A stretch of DNA of 64,000 nt from NCBI GenBank assembly GCA_964004625.1, contig CAXFOB010000039.1, positions 124,001 to 188,000 of the forward strand, written 5' to 3'. Positions 16,432 to 26,037 of the stretch are shown here, one piece after another (position 1 is the stretch's first letter; each line of letters starts with the position of its first letter). The translations under genes were made by a program, and so were the position numbers. This DNA is from GCA-002697625 sp002697625. Its GTDB lineage: Bacteria; Bacteroidota; Bacteroidia; Flavobacteriales; BACL11. Under the pieces are notes generated by a model that was not told where the DNA came from, made no database searches, and saw only the letters and a program-made list of their open reading frames with translations.

Positions 16432-16995
16432 ATGACTGAAGATATAGAGTTAATATTAGATGTAGCAGAAGAACAAATGCAAGAATCTATTTCTAGACTA
16501 GAAATGGTGTTATCAAAAATTAGAGCTGGGAAAGCATCTCCTCAAATGCTTTCTGCAGTAAAAGTAGATTATTATGGAGCTGTTACTCCTCTTTCTCAAA
16601 TGGCGAATATTAATACTCCAGATTCTCAAACAATTTCGATACAACCATTTGATAAAAGTGTAATGGGAGATATTGAGAAAGCAATTGTAGAAGCAAATTT
16701 AGGATTAAACCCTATGAATAATGGAGAATTAATAATGATTAATGTCCCTGCACTTACTGAAGAAAGAAGAAGAGAATTAGTGAAACAAGTAAAATCAGAA
16801 ACAGAGAACTGTAAAGTAAGTATCCGAAATTCTAGACAGAAAGCAAATGATGAAGTTAAAAAGCTTTCAAAAGATGGATTGTCAGAAGATATGTCAAGAG
16901 ATGCGGAAACCAGCGTCCAAGATTTAACAGATAAATTTATTGAGGTAACAGAAAAACATTTTCTAGAGAAGGAAAAGGATGTAATGACTATCTAA
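16432..16995 (+). CDS. frr: Ribosome recycling factor
   Basis: With EF-G it splits post-termination ribosomes. It has the standard tRNA-shaped RRF sequence: RAGKASPQML near residue 32, VDYYGAVTPLSQMANI, and NVPALTEERRRELVKQVK. Length 187 residues, complete. It is co-transcribed with pyrH and ends at a hairpin terminator. Confidence 0.98.
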   Translation: MTEDIELILDVAEEQMQESISRLEMVLSKIRAGKASPQMLSAVKVDYYGAVTPLSQMANINTPDSQTISIQPFDKSVMGDIEKAIVEANLGLNPMNNGELIMINVPALTEERRRELVKQVKSETENCKVSIRNSRQKANDEVKKLSKDGLSEDMSRDAETSVQDLTDKFIEVTEKHFLEKEKDVMTI

Positions 16996-17014
16996 ATTCT
17001 TAAAATAAACTATT

Positions 17015-17044
17015 AGGGATTCGTTGAGTCCCTTTTTAGTTTAA
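17015..17044 (+). terminator. Intrinsic terminator after frr
   Basis: AGGGAT/GTCCCT six-base stem (one G-T pair) with a seven-base loop and a T-rich tail. It is weaker than the tsf terminator, so some read-through into the MMPL gene is possible. Confidence 0.65.
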
Positions 17045-17055
17045 AAAGATACCAA

Positions 17056-19431
17056 ATGATAAAAATTTCAGACATTATTCTTAAAGGAAGATTTGTTATA
17101 ATCTTTTTATTAATTGCATTAACAGTAATAATGTATCAATTTTCTTTAGGTGTAAAGATGTCTTACACTCATCCTAAAATTCTTCCTGCAGATAATCAAA
17201 TCCAACTAGATTTTAATGAGTTTAAATCTGAGTTTGGAGAGAGTATAAATACAATGGTTATTGCGGTGCAAGATGTTGAGTTCTTTACAAAAGAACATCT
17301 ATATGCATGGCATAAATTTGGATTAGAAATACAAAATCTTGAAGGAGTAAAAGCTGTTTTAAATATTACTCAACTTCCTATTCTAGATATCGATTCTACA
17401 AAAAAGAAATTTACCTCAACAAAATGGTATAGTTCAGAACTATCTTCTATACAAATAGACTCTGCTAGAAAAGTTTTTCAGAATCAGAAGATATATGAGG
17501 GGATGCTCTATAATAAAGAAGTATATTCTGCTTTAATGTTAGTTGATATAGAAAAAGAACTCCTGGCTTCTCCTGAAAGGAAAATATTAATAGATGAAAT
17601 TGTAGAAGCAGGTGAAAACTATAGTAAAACATTAAATTTGGATGTAAGATATTCTGGAATGCCTTATTTAAGAACAATAGATTCGTTAAAGATTAAAGAT
17701 GAGATATCAGTATTTATTTTGCTTACCCTGTTGATTACATCTTTAATATTGTTTCTGTTTTTCCGATCATTTAAGGCGACAATAGTATCTATAATAGTTG
17801 TAATTTTAGGAGTAATGTTCTCTTTTGGGATTATGGGGTATTTAGGATATAATGTTACTATTTTGACAGCCTTAGTTCCTCCCGTAATCATTGTAATAGG
17901 TATCCCTAATTGTATTTTTTTGATTAATAAATACCATACTGAATTTAGGAAGAATAAAGATAAAGATAAATCTTTACATTTAATGATTAGTAAAATTGGA
18001 AACATAACTTTACTTACTAATCTTACAACAGCCTCTGGTTTTGCAGCTTTCTTACTAACCAAAAGCGAAACCTTACAAGAATTTGGATTAGTTGCGTCTG
18101 TAAGTATTTTATTTATTTTTATTATCTCAATTTTATTAATTCCTATTTGGTTTTCCTTTTTCCCGGAACCAAAATTTCGTCATACCAAGCATTTAGATAA
18201 GAAATGGGTAAGGTCAGTTGTTGACATTTTGTCTGACTGGGTAAGAAATAAAAGAAATGTTATTTATATCGTTTCATCTGTACTGACAGTTGCAGGTTGT
18301 ATTGGATTATCTTTAGTTGAAACTACTGGAAATATTACAGATGATCTTTCAAGAGATGGAGATTTATATACGGATTTACAGTTTTTTGAAGAGAATTTTG
18401 GAGGAGTTATGCCTCTTGAAATTATTATAGATACAAAAGATACAAATGGTATAAATAATTCGTCATTTATGCTCAAGGTTCAGAATTTACAAGATGAATT
18501 AGAAAAATATGAAGAGTTTTCTCAGCCTTTGTCTTATATTGAATTTGTTAAATATGCGAATCAGGCATATAAAGATGATGGTCCAAAATATTATACTCTA
18601 CCTCAAAAAATGATATTACCTAGGTTAAAATCTATGTTAGATAGGTCTGAAGAAATAAATAGTTTTGATTTAATGCTTACAGATTCTATTGGTTCAAAAT
18701 GTAGAATATCTTTAAGAATGAATGATTTAGCTACCCCAGAAATGGATACAATTTTAAGTGAATTACAACCAAAAATTGATTCTATTTTTTATCCAGAGGA
18801 GTATGATGTAAGTGTTACAGGATTTAGTAGAGTTTTTTTAGAAGGAACAAAGTTTTTGGTTGGTAATTTAGTTTATAGTTTGTTGTTAGTTATTTTACTG
18901 ATTTCGATTTTTATGGCTTGGATGTTCCGTTCTTTCAGGATGGTAATTGTTTCTTTAATTCCGAACCTAATACCTTTGTTATTGACTTCATCTATAATGG
19001 GATATTTTTCTATTCCTATTAAGCCGTCAACCATTTTGGTGTTTAGTATTGCATTTGGTATCTCCGTAGATGATACTATTCACTTTTTGGCGAAATACAG
19101 ACAGGAGTTACTGGGAAGTAATTGGAATATTAGAAAATCTGTTTTTAAGGCACTAGAAGAAACGGGTGTAAGTATGGTATATACTTCTATTGTGTTATTT
19201 TTCGGATTTTTTGTATTTGTTGCGTCTGACTTTGGAGGAACAGTTGCTTTAGGATTATTAGTTTCTATAACACTTTTCTTTGCAATGTTGTCAAATTTAT
19301 TACTTTTACCAGCCTTATTACTTACTCTAGAAAGAATAATAACAACAAAATCCTTTAAAGAACCTCTAATAGATATATTTGATGAGGAAGAAGATGTTGA
19401 TTTAGAAACACTAAAACTAAAACAAAAATGA
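17056..19431 (+). CDS. RND/MMPL-family transporter
   Basis: Inner-membrane protein of 791 residues with the RND two-fold layout. TM1 lies near residues 12-30, and a large periplasmic domain follows (about 35-215). A five-helix cluster (about 218-370: FILLTLLITSLILFLFF, VTILTALVPPVIIVIGIPNCIFL) comes next, then another TM near 400, a second periplasmic domain (about 430-610) and a final helix cluster (VFSIAFGISVDDTIHFLAKYR). The conserved GISVDDTIH and FxxxPxxL-type endings match MMPL/SecDF-like exporters. The cargo is unknown; lipid or hydrophobic molecules are a family-based guess. rfbA overlaps its stop by four bases (ATGA). Confidence 0.85.
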   Translation: MIKISDIILKGRFVIIFLLIALTVIMYQFSLGVKMSYTHPKILPADNQIQLDFNEFKSEFGESINTMVIAVQDVEFFTKEHLYAWHKFGLEIQNLEGVKAVLNITQLPILDIDSTKKKFTSTKWYSSELSSIQIDSARKVFQNQKIYEGMLYNKEVYSALMLVDIEKELLASPERKILIDEIVEAGENYSKTLNLDVRYSGMPYLRTIDSLKIKDEISVFILLTLLITSLILFLFFRSFKATIVSIIVVILGVMFSFGIMGYLGYNVTILTALVPPVIIVIGIPNCIFLINKYHTEFRKNKDKDKSLHLMISKIGNITLLTNLTTASGFAAFLLTKSETLQEFGLVASVSILFIFIISILLIPIWFSFFPEPKFRHTKHLDKKWVRSVVDILSDWVRNKRNVIYIVSSVLTVAGCIGLSLVETTGNITDDLSRDGDLYTDLQFFEENFGGVMPLEIIIDTKDTNGINNSSFMLKVQNLQDELEKYEEFSQPLSYIEFVKYANQAYKDDGPKYYTLPQKMILPRLKSMLDRSEEINSFDLMLTDSIGSKCRISLRMNDLATPEMDTILSELQPKIDSIFYPEEYDVSVTGFSRVFLEGTKFLVGNLVYSLLLVILLISIFMAWMFRSFRMVIVSLIPNLIPLLLTSSIMGYFSIPIKPSTILVFSIAFGISVDDTIHFLAKYRQELLGSNWNIRKSVFKALEETGVSMVYTSIVLFFGFFVFVASDFGGTVALGLLVSITLFFAMLSNLLLLPALLLTLERIITTKSFKEPLIDIFDEEEDVDLETLKLKQK

Positions 19432-20285
19432 AAGGAATTATATTAGCAGGAGGGTCTGGAACAAGATTACACCCTCTTACATTATCCGTGAGTAAACAGT
19501 TGATGCCTATCTATGATAAGCCCATGATTTATTATCCCTTAACCACCTTGATGTATTCAGGAATAAATGAGATTTTAATTATATCTACTCCTCATGATTT
19601 GCCACTATTTAGAAAATTGTTAGGAGATGGAAGTAGAATAGGATGTAATATTGAATACAAAGTGCAAGAAATTCCAAACGGTCTTGCACAAGCCTTTGTT
19701 TTAGGGGAAGACTTTATTGGAGACGATAAAGTATGTTTGATTTTAGGGGACAACATTTTTCAAATGAAAATTAAAATATTATCAGATTGTGAGAATGTGG
19801 AAGGAGGAATAGTATTTGGTTATCATGTAAATGACCCTGAAAGGTATGGAGTTGTAGAGTTTGATAAAAATTTTAAAGCTATTTCTCTAGAAGAGAAACC
19901 TGATAATCCAAAATCAAATTATGCGGTTCCTGGATTGTACTACTACGATAATTCAGTAGTAAAGATAGCTAAAAATATAACCCCATCAGCTAGAGGAGAG
20001 TACGAGATTACAGATGTGAATAAGGAGTATTTAAAAAGAGGGAAATTAGATGTCAGAGTTTTAGGAAGAGGATCTGCTTGGTTAGATACAGGGACTTTTC
20101 AGTCCTTAATGCAAGCTAATCAGTATGTGCAAGTAATTGAAGAAAGACAAGGTAGAAAGATTGGATGTATAGAAGAAGCTGCTTACCGAATGGGATATAT
20201 TGATGAAAAACAGTTATTAGCAATTTCAGAACCTTTACGAAAGAGTGGTTATGGAGAATATCTAGTAAATTTAGTAAAGAAGTAA
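19428..20285 (+). CDS. rfbA: Glucose-1-phosphate thymidylyltransferase
   Basis: Makes dTDP-glucose from glucose-1-phosphate and dTTP, the first step to dTDP-rhamnose and related sugars. It begins MKGIILAGGSGTRLHPLTLSVSKQLMPIYDKPMIYYPL, the nucleotide-binding signature of RmlA. GDNIF, EEKPDNPKSNYAVPGLYYYD and GRGSAWLDTGT complete the active site. Length 285 residues, near the family norm. Its ATG overlaps the transporter stop and its stop overlaps the next ATG. The usual rfbBCD partners are not adjacent. Confidence 0.96.
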   Translation: MKGIILAGGSGTRLHPLTLSVSKQLMPIYDKPMIYYPLTTLMYSGINEILIISTPHDLPLFRKLLGDGSRIGCNIEYKVQEIPNGLAQAFVLGEDFIGDDKVCLILGDNIFQMKIKILSDCENVEGGIVFGYHVNDPERYGVVEFDKNFKAISLEEKPDNPKSNYAVPGLYYYDNSVVKIAKNITPSARGEYEITDVNKEYLKRGKLDVRVLGRGSAWLDTGTFQSLMQANQYVQVIEERQGRKIGCIEEAAYRMGYIDEKQLLAISEPLRKSGYGEYLVNLVKK

Positions 20286-21250
20286 TGAGAGTTCTTAAAG
20301 ATTTACATGAATTAGTAGAGGAAGAGTTGAAGGCAATTAATTTCCCTGTTGACCCTGAGAATTTATACGGTCCTATAAAATATGTTTTAAATATTGGGGG
20401 GAAAAGAATGAGACCTATACTTACATTAATGGCTCATCAACTTTTTAATTGTGACATAAATAAATCTGTAAAACCAGCAATCGCAATTGAGATGTTTCAT
20501 AATTTCACCTTATTGCATGATGATATTATGGACGAGGCTCCTCTTAGAAGAGGAATGAAAACTGTTCACGAGAAATGGGATAGGAATACTGCTATACTTT
20601 CTGGTGATATAATGTTGGTAAAATCTTACGATTTGTTAATGAGTGTTGAAGATTGTTATTTAAGAGAAATACTAGACACATTTAATACTGCTGCTAAACA
20701 AGTCTGTGAAGGTCAGCAATGGGATATGGATTTTGAAAGTAGAGATGATGTTTCAATATCAGAATATTTAAGAATGATTGAGTATAAAACCTCTATTTTA
20801 CTAGCTGCCTCTCTAAAAATTGGAGCGATAAATGGTGGTGCGACAACTGAAGAAGCTAATCACATTTACGAGTTTGGTAAGAATATGGGAATTGCATTCC
20901 AGTTAAAAGATGATTTACTGGATGCTTTTGGAGATCCAGGAAATTTTGGGAAACAGGTAGGAGGAGATATTATTGCAAATAAAAAAACCTATTTATATTT
21001 GAAATCCTTAGAACTTGCAGATGAAGATCAAAAAACAAATTTGATTCACTATTTTGATAATGATTCAGAAACAGAACATAAGGTAGAAGCAGTGAAAAAG
21101 ATCTTTAGTAACTTAGATATTCGGTCACATACAACTACATTGATGAAGACTTATCACAGGCAAGCTTTATCTCATTTAAATGCGGTTAACTCCAATTATA
21201 AAGATCCTTTATATTCATTTTCAGAATTATTACTTGATAGAATTTCCTAA
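20285..21250 (+). CDS. Polyprenyl (isoprenoid) diphosphate synthase
   Basis: Trans-type prenyltransferase that extends allylic diphosphates with isopentenyl diphosphate. The first Asp-rich motif is DDIMDEAPLRRG and the second is FQLKDDLLDAFGD; GGKRMRPIL is also present. Residues before the first Asp-rich motif (LLHDD) are small or medium, so the chain length may be C15-C40. It could serve menaquinone side-chain or general isoprenoid synthesis, and the specific product is unknown. The start overlaps the rfbA stop by one base (TAATG). A further small ORF begins in the same way at its own stop. Confidence 0.9.
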   Translation: MRVLKDLHELVEEELKAINFPVDPENLYGPIKYVLNIGGKRMRPILTLMAHQLFNCDINKSVKPAIAIEMFHNFTLLHDDIMDEAPLRRGMKTVHEKWDRNTAILSGDIMLVKSYDLLMSVEDCYLREILDTFNTAAKQVCEGQQWDMDFESRDDVSISEYLRMIEYKTSILLAASLKIGAINGGATTEEANHIYEFGKNMGIAFQLKDDLLDAFGDPGNFGKQVGGDIIANKKTYLYLKSLELADEDQKTNLIHYFDNDSETEHKVEAVKKIFSNLDIRSHTTTLMKTYHRQALSHLNAVNSNYKDPLYSFSELLLDRIS

Positions 21251-21374
21251 TGGATGTAATAGAATTAGATAACTTTATCAAATTAAATAAATTTTTGAAT
21301 GTAACGGCAAAAAAGAGCTTCAACCTGTTTACAGAACTGAGTTACCTGAAGAAAAGTTAAGAAAAGAAATTTAA
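21250..21374 (+). pseudogene. Small ORF or possible decayed gene after the polyprenyl synthase
   Basis: An ATG overlaps the preceding stop (TAATG, the coupling pattern seen elsewhere here) and opens a 36-codon frame (21250-21360) that begins MDVIELDNFIKLNKFLNVT. A second frame (21303-21374) then reads NGKKELQPVYRTELPEEKL, which also looks protein-like. The FIKLNKFL stretch faintly recalls the start of S4-type RNA-binding domains. A small gene broken by a frameshift or deletion would explain both frames. A genuine 36-residue peptide or chance cannot be excluded. The rest of the gap to 21507 holds only a short TAATCA-GAAA-TGATTA hairpin (21401-21416). Confidence 0.3.
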
Positions 21375-21507
21375 AATACTACACTTTCCTTTATGTAATG
21401 TAATCAGAAATGATTATAAAAAGGGAACTATCAAAGGTAATTCTAAAGAATTATTACTCAAACCCTGAAAATCAGTAGTTTTTTCCGTTTTATGTTAAAA
21501 AAATAGA

Positions 21508-21515
21508 TAATTTTG
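21508..21515 (+). promoter_or_regulatory. -7 promoter element of sucAB
   Basis: TAATTTTG lies 23 bases before the sucA ATG. No TTTG box is clear at -33. Confidence 0.5.
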
Positions 21516-21538
21516 CCTACTAAATTTAGTAATAAATA

Positions 21539-24238
21539 ATGGATAAGTTTTCCTTTTTAGGAGCCCTACACACAGGATTGATTGAGGAGATGTATGATAA
21601 ATATCTGCATGACTCTGAAAGTATAGAGGAGGAGTGGAGACACTTTTTTCAAGGCTTCGATTTTGCAAAAGAGGTTTATACTGAGGAGGACATTCCCCAA
21701 GTTTTTCAAAAAGAATTTAAGGTTATTAATCTTATTGATGCTTATAGAAAGAGTGGACATTTATTTACAAAGACAAACCCAGTAAGAGAAAGAAGAAAGT
21801 ATTCCCCTACTTTAGATTATAAAAATTTCGGACTCGAAGAAAGAGACTTAGTTTTAGAGTTTCAGGCAGGAGAACAAGTGGGGATAGGCCCTTCGACTTT
21901 ACAAGATATTATAAATCATTTAGAGAGTGTATATTGCCAATCAATTGGTGTAGAATATATGTATATTCGTGACCCACAAGAAATAGAATGGATTAAAAAT
22001 AGACTGCATCAAAATTCTAACACACCAAAATTTGACGTGAATCAAAAGAAGCATATTCTTCATAAGTTAAATCAAGCAGTGGCATTTGAAAATTTTTTAC
22101 ATAAGAAATTTGTAGGTCAAAAACGATTTTCATTGGAAGGAGCGGAATCTTTAATTCCCGCATTAGACGCACTTGTAGAATATAGTTCTGAACTTGGTGT
22201 AGAAGAGTTTGTTGTTGGGATGGCGCACAGAGGAAGATTAAATGTTCTTGCTAATATTTTTAATAAGACCTACAAAGAAATATTCTCTGAATTTGAAGGT
22301 AAGTTATATGAAGATGAAGAAATAGCAGGCGATGTAAAATACCATTTAGGATTTACTTCTATTCAAAAGTGTAATAATGGAAATGAAATTAAATTAAACT
22401 TAACACCTAATCCATCTCACCTAGAGGCTGTAGACCCAGTAGTAGAAGGTATTACAAGAGCAAAAATAGATAAAGAGTATAAGGGAGATGTAGATAAAAT
22501 TTTACCTATTCTTTTACATGGAGATGCGGCACTTGCTGGTCAAGGTGTGGTATATGAAGTTATACAAATGGCTCAGTTAGATGGATATAATACTGGAGGA
22601 ACAATACATATTGCGGTAAATAACCAAGTAGGATTTACAACAAATTATCATGATGCAAGATCGAGTACTTATTGTACGGATGTTGCTAAAGTTACTTTGT
22701 CACCTGTATTACATGTAAATGGAGATGATGTAGAGGCAGTTGTACATGCTCTTCAACTTGCAGTAGAATATAGACAGAAATTCCATAAAGATGTATTTAT
22801 CGATTTATTGTGTTACCGAAAATACGGACATAATGAAGGTGACGAGCCAAGGTTTACTCAACCGCTATTGTATGAAGCAATTTCAAAACATAAAAATCCA
22901 AGAGAGATATATAAGCAGAAATTGATGAATGATGGAGTTGTTGAGGCAAGTATTGTTCAAGAGTTAGAGCAAGATTTTCAGAATTTATTACAAGCTAGAT
23001 TTGATGAAGCAAAGGAAATAGAAAAAGCAAAAATTACTCCTTTCCTAAAAGAAGAATGGAAAGATATAAAAAGAAATTTTGAAGCATGTTTTGAACGAAC
23101 AACAACGAATATTAGTAAGAAAAAACTAAAAGATTTAGCAAAATACTTATATGATGTTCCACAGGCGGATAAACTGTTTAAGAAAACAAGAAAGTTGTTG
23201 TCTGACAGAAAAAAGATGGTAGAAGAAACTGAAAATTTAGACTGGGCAATGGGGGAACTTCTAGCATACGCATCCTTATTAGATGAGGGTCATAATGTTC
23301 GGTTAAGTGGTCAGGATGTAGAAAGAGGAACCTTTTCTCATAGACATGCTATCTTGAAAGTTGAACATTCTGAGGAAGAGGTTTGTCCTCTAAATAATAT
23401 TAGTGACAGTTCAAGTTTCGAAGCCTATAACTCTTTACTTTCAGAATATGGAGTCCTTGGATTTGATTATGGTTTTTCCATGGCTAGACCAAATGATTTG
23501 ACCATTTGGGAGGCTCAATTTGGCGATTTTTCTAATGGAGCTCAGATTATGTTAGATCAGTTTATTTCTTGTGCAGAGGATAAATGGAAAGTGATGAGTG
23601 GATTGGTTATGTTGTTGCCACATGGATATGAAGGCCAGGGGGCAGAACACTCTTCTGCCAGATTAGAGAGATATTTGCAGTTATGTGCTAAAAATAATAT
23701 GCAGATTGTAAATTGTACTACTCCTGCCAATTTCTATCATGTTTTAAGAAGACAGTTAAAAAGAGATTATAGAAAGCCATTAGTAGTATTTACTCCCAAG
23801 AGTTTATTAAGGCATCCTAAATGTGTTTCAACTATTGCTGATTTAGCCGATGGTAAGTTTGAAGGAATTATTGATGATACAATTGATCCAACATTAGTTG
23901 ATAGATTAGTGCTTTGTAGTGGAAAAATCTATTATGATTTATTGGAAAGGAGAAAGCAAGATACGGCTCATAATGTTGCTATAGTAAGGATAGAACAATT
24001 ATTCCCACTAGAAAAAGTATACATAAAAGAACTCGTAGAACAGTATAATGCTGAAGAGGTATTTTGGGTACAAGAAGAACCAGAAAACATGGGAGCTTGG
24101 ACTTTCATTTTATCTGAGTTAAGATCCTTAGAAATTGATGTGATTGCTAGAGAATCTTCAGCAGCAACTGCTACTGGTTCTAGTAAGACATCAGCTGTGG
24201 AACACAAAGAATTAATTGATAAAGTTTTTAAAAAGTAA
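21539..24238 (+). CDS. sucA: 2-oxoglutarate dehydrogenase E1 component
   Basis: Thiamine-diphosphate decarboxylase subunit of the TCA-cycle 2-oxoglutarate dehydrogenase complex. The N-terminal E2-binding segment FSFLGALHTGLIEEMYDKYL is followed by the catalytic domain with FSLEGAESLIPALD, GMAHRGRLNVLAN, HGDAALAGQGVVYE (ThDP/Mg region) and RKYGHNEGDEPRFTQP. The transketolase-like C-terminal half has PHGYEGQGAEHSSARLERYLQLC. Its 899 residues are normal for Bacteroidota. sucB follows after three bases. The E3 subunit (lpd) is not in the window. Confidence 0.98.
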   Translation: MDKFSFLGALHTGLIEEMYDKYLHDSESIEEEWRHFFQGFDFAKEVYTEEDIPQVFQKEFKVINLIDAYRKSGHLFTKTNPVRERRKYSPTLDYKNFGLEERDLVLEFQAGEQVGIGPSTLQDIINHLESVYCQSIGVEYMYIRDPQEIEWIKNRLHQNSNTPKFDVNQKKHILHKLNQAVAFENFLHKKFVGQKRFSLEGAESLIPALDALVEYSSELGVEEFVVGMAHRGRLNVLANIFNKTYKEIFSEFEGKLYEDEEIAGDVKYHLGFTSIQKCNNGNEIKLNLTPNPSHLEAVDPVVEGITRAKIDKEYKGDVDKILPILLHGDAALAGQGVVYEVIQMAQLDGYNTGGTIHIAVNNQVGFTTNYHDARSSTYCTDVAKVTLSPVLHVNGDDVEAVVHALQLAVEYRQKFHKDVFIDLLCYRKYGHNEGDEPRFTQPLLYEAISKHKNPREIYKQKLMNDGVVEASIVQELEQDFQNLLQARFDEAKEIEKAKITPFLKEEWKDIKRNFEACFERTTTNISKKKLKDLAKYLYDVPQADKLFKKTRKLLSDRKKMVEETENLDWAMGELLAYASLLDEGHNVRLSGQDVERGTFSHRHAILKVEHSEEEVCPLNNISDSSSFEAYNSLLSEYGVLGFDYGFSMARPNDLTIWEAQFGDFSNGAQIMLDQFISCAEDKWKVMSGLVMLLPHGYEGQGAEHSSARLERYLQLCAKNNMQIVNCTTPANFYHVLRRQLKRDYRKPLVVFTPKSLLRHPKCVSTIADLADGKFEGIIDDTIDPTLVDRLVLCSGKIYYDLLERRKQDTAHNVAIVRIEQLFPLEKVYIKELVEQYNAEEVFWVQEEPENMGAWTFILSELRSLEIDVIARESSAATATGSSKTSAVEHKELIDKVFKK

Positions 24239-24241
24239 GAC

Positions 24242-25429
24242 ATGTTATTAGAAATGAAAGTCCCGAGTCCAGGAGAATCAATATCAGAAGTTGAGATTGC
24301 AGAATGGTTGGTGGAAGATGGAGAGTATGTAGAAAAAGATCAATCGATTGCAGAAATAGATTCTGATAAAGCAACTTTAGAGTTACCTGCTGAAGAAAGC
24401 GGAACTATTAAAATTGTTGTAGGAGATGGGGAAACTGTTGCTGTTGGTGATGTGGTATGTATTATTGATACTTCTGCAATAGGGGAGTCTAAAGTGAAAT
24501 CAACTAATGAAGAAGTTGTTGAAACTCCAAAATCAGTTGTAAAATCTACTGTAGACATCGGAGATGCAAAAGTAACTCCACTGGCATCCGCTATGATAAG
24601 TGAGCATGATATTTCTGCAAAGGAATTGAAAGGAACTGGTGAGGCAGGAAAAATTACCAAGAGTGATGTTTTGGGAGCAATAAATGGATTTTCAACAGAG
24701 GGACCAAGAGGAACCTCCAGAAAGAAGATGTCATCTTTAAGAAGAAAAATTGCCAGTAGATTAGTTACTGTTAAAAATGAAACGGCAATGCTTACTACTT
24801 TTAATGAAGTAGATATGACTTCTATTTTTGAAATCAGAAAGCAGTACAAAGATCAGTTTAAAGAGAAATATGGTGTTGGATTAGGATTTATGTCTTTCTT
24901 TACAAAAGCGGTTACTACTGCTTTGCAAGAGTTTAAGGATGTTAACGGAATGATTGATGGTAATGAAGTGATTCATCATAATTATGCTGATATAGGAATT
25001 GCGGTAAGTGCTCCAAAAGGATTGATGGTACCTGTTGTCAGAAATGCAGAACTGATGAATTTCCTAGAGGTAGAATCTGAGATAAAGAGATTAGCGGTAA
25101 AAGCCAGAGATGGCAAGATTACGATTAATGAAATGTTAGGTGGTACCTTTACTATTACTAATGGCGGTGTATTTGGATCTATGCTTTCTACTCCAATTAT
25201 TAACCCTCCCCAATCGGCAATTTTAGGAATGCATAATATTGTAGAACGTCCAATGGCAATTGACGGGAAAGTAGAAGTTAGGCCAATTATGTATGTGGCT
25301 CTTTCTTACGATCATAGAATAATTGATGGTAGAGAGTCGGTTGGATTCCTAGTAAGGGTTAAAGAATGTTTAGAAAACCCCAAAGAACATTTAATGTGTG
25401 GAGATGTTAAAGGATACTTAGGATTGTAA
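24242..25429 (+). CDS. sucB: Dihydrolipoamide succinyltransferase (E2) of 2-oxoglutarate dehydrogenase
   Basis: Core E2 subunit. One lipoyl domain (about 1-75) has the modified lysine in EIDSDKATLELPAEESG. An E3/E1-binding domain (about 112-148: VTPLASAMISEHDI, GKITKSDVLGAI) leads to the catalytic acyltransferase domain (about 165-395), ending with the active-site SYDHRIIDGRESVGFL. Length 395 residues. The preceding sucA and the IDSDKA-type lipoyl site support SucB rather than a branched-chain or pyruvate E2. Confidence 0.97.
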   Translation: MLLEMKVPSPGESISEVEIAEWLVEDGEYVEKDQSIAEIDSDKATLELPAEESGTIKIVVGDGETVAVGDVVCIIDTSAIGESKVKSTNEEVVETPKSVVKSTVDIGDAKVTPLASAMISEHDISAKELKGTGEAGKITKSDVLGAINGFSTEGPRGTSRKKMSSLRRKIASRLVTVKNETAMLTTFNEVDMTSIFEIRKQYKDQFKEKYGVGLGFMSFFTKAVTTALQEFKDVNGMIDGNEVIHHNYADIGIAVSAPKGLMVPVVRNAELMNFLEVESEIKRLAVKARDGKITINEMLGGTFTITNGGVFGSMLSTPIINPPQSAILGMHNIVERPMAIDGKVEVRPIMYVALSYDHRIIDGRESVGFLVRVKECLENPKEHLMCGDVKGYLGL

Positions 25430-25474
25430 TCCTGTTATCTCGACTTTTTTCTATTCACCTATCATAAATTTATT

Positions 25475-25482
25475 TACATTTG
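25475..25482 (+). promoter_or_regulatory. -7 promoter element of the SnoaL-like lipoprotein gene
   Basis: TACATTTG lies 18 bases before the ATG at 25501, indicating a separate transcript from sucAB. Confidence 0.5.
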
Positions 25483-25500
25483 TAGCATTAAATTTAACTT

Positions 25501-26031
25501 ATGAATAATATAAAATATATTTTACTACTTGTACTCTTCGCATGTGGCACTAACAATCAAGACAATAGCGTTGACATTGCTCAAAACACATTAGAAACAG
25601 ATTTAGCCAAATATGAGAGTATTTGGAATAGGTTTTTGGCAGGTGATACATCTGTAGCTAACGAAAATAATTTCCAGAAAGATGTAGTAGTTGTTACAGC
25701 ACAAGGAGATCTGGTTGGGATAAAAGCTGTAAAAGATTTTTATATGAATTATTTAAATGGTTTTTCAGATATTGAGTTTACAATTCTTGATGCCTTTGGA
25801 CAGGGAGAGCGTATAGTAAAGCATTGGAATTTCAAAGGAACTCATACAGGTGAATTCTTTGGTATTCCTGCCACTGGAAATAAATTAGATTTATCAGGGA
25901 CCACACTTGTAACTATGGAGGATGGTAAAATCGCAAAAGAACAAGATTTCTTTGATATGCAATCCCTTATCTTGCAATTAGAGAAACCAACAAAAGGAGA
26001 AGTGGTTGTTGATGATTATACCGGCATTTAA
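25501..26031 (+). CDS. SnoaL-like (NTF2-fold) lipoprotein
   Basis: A 176-residue protein with a lipoprotein signal (ILLLVLFACGTN; the lipidated Cys is residue 15), so membrane-anchored. The mature part is one SnoaL-like/ester-cyclase NTF2-fold domain: a helix with YESIWNRFLAGD, then VVTAQGDLVGIKAVKDFYMNYL, FKGTHTGEFFGIPATGNKL and VTMEDGKIAKEQDFFD. Such domains are often binding or isomerase scaffolds, and the substrate is unknown. It stands alone, facing the convergent DUF6090 gene. Confidence 0.75.
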   Translation: MNNIKYILLLVLFACGTNNQDNSVDIAQNTLETDLAKYESIWNRFLAGDTSVANENNFQKDVVVVTAQGDLVGIKAVKDFYMNYLNGFSDIEFTILDAFGQGERIVKHWNFKGTHTGEFFGIPATGNKLDLSGTTLVTMEDGKIAKEQDFFDMQSLILQLEKPTKGEVVVDDYTGI

Positions 26032-26037
26032 GATCTA

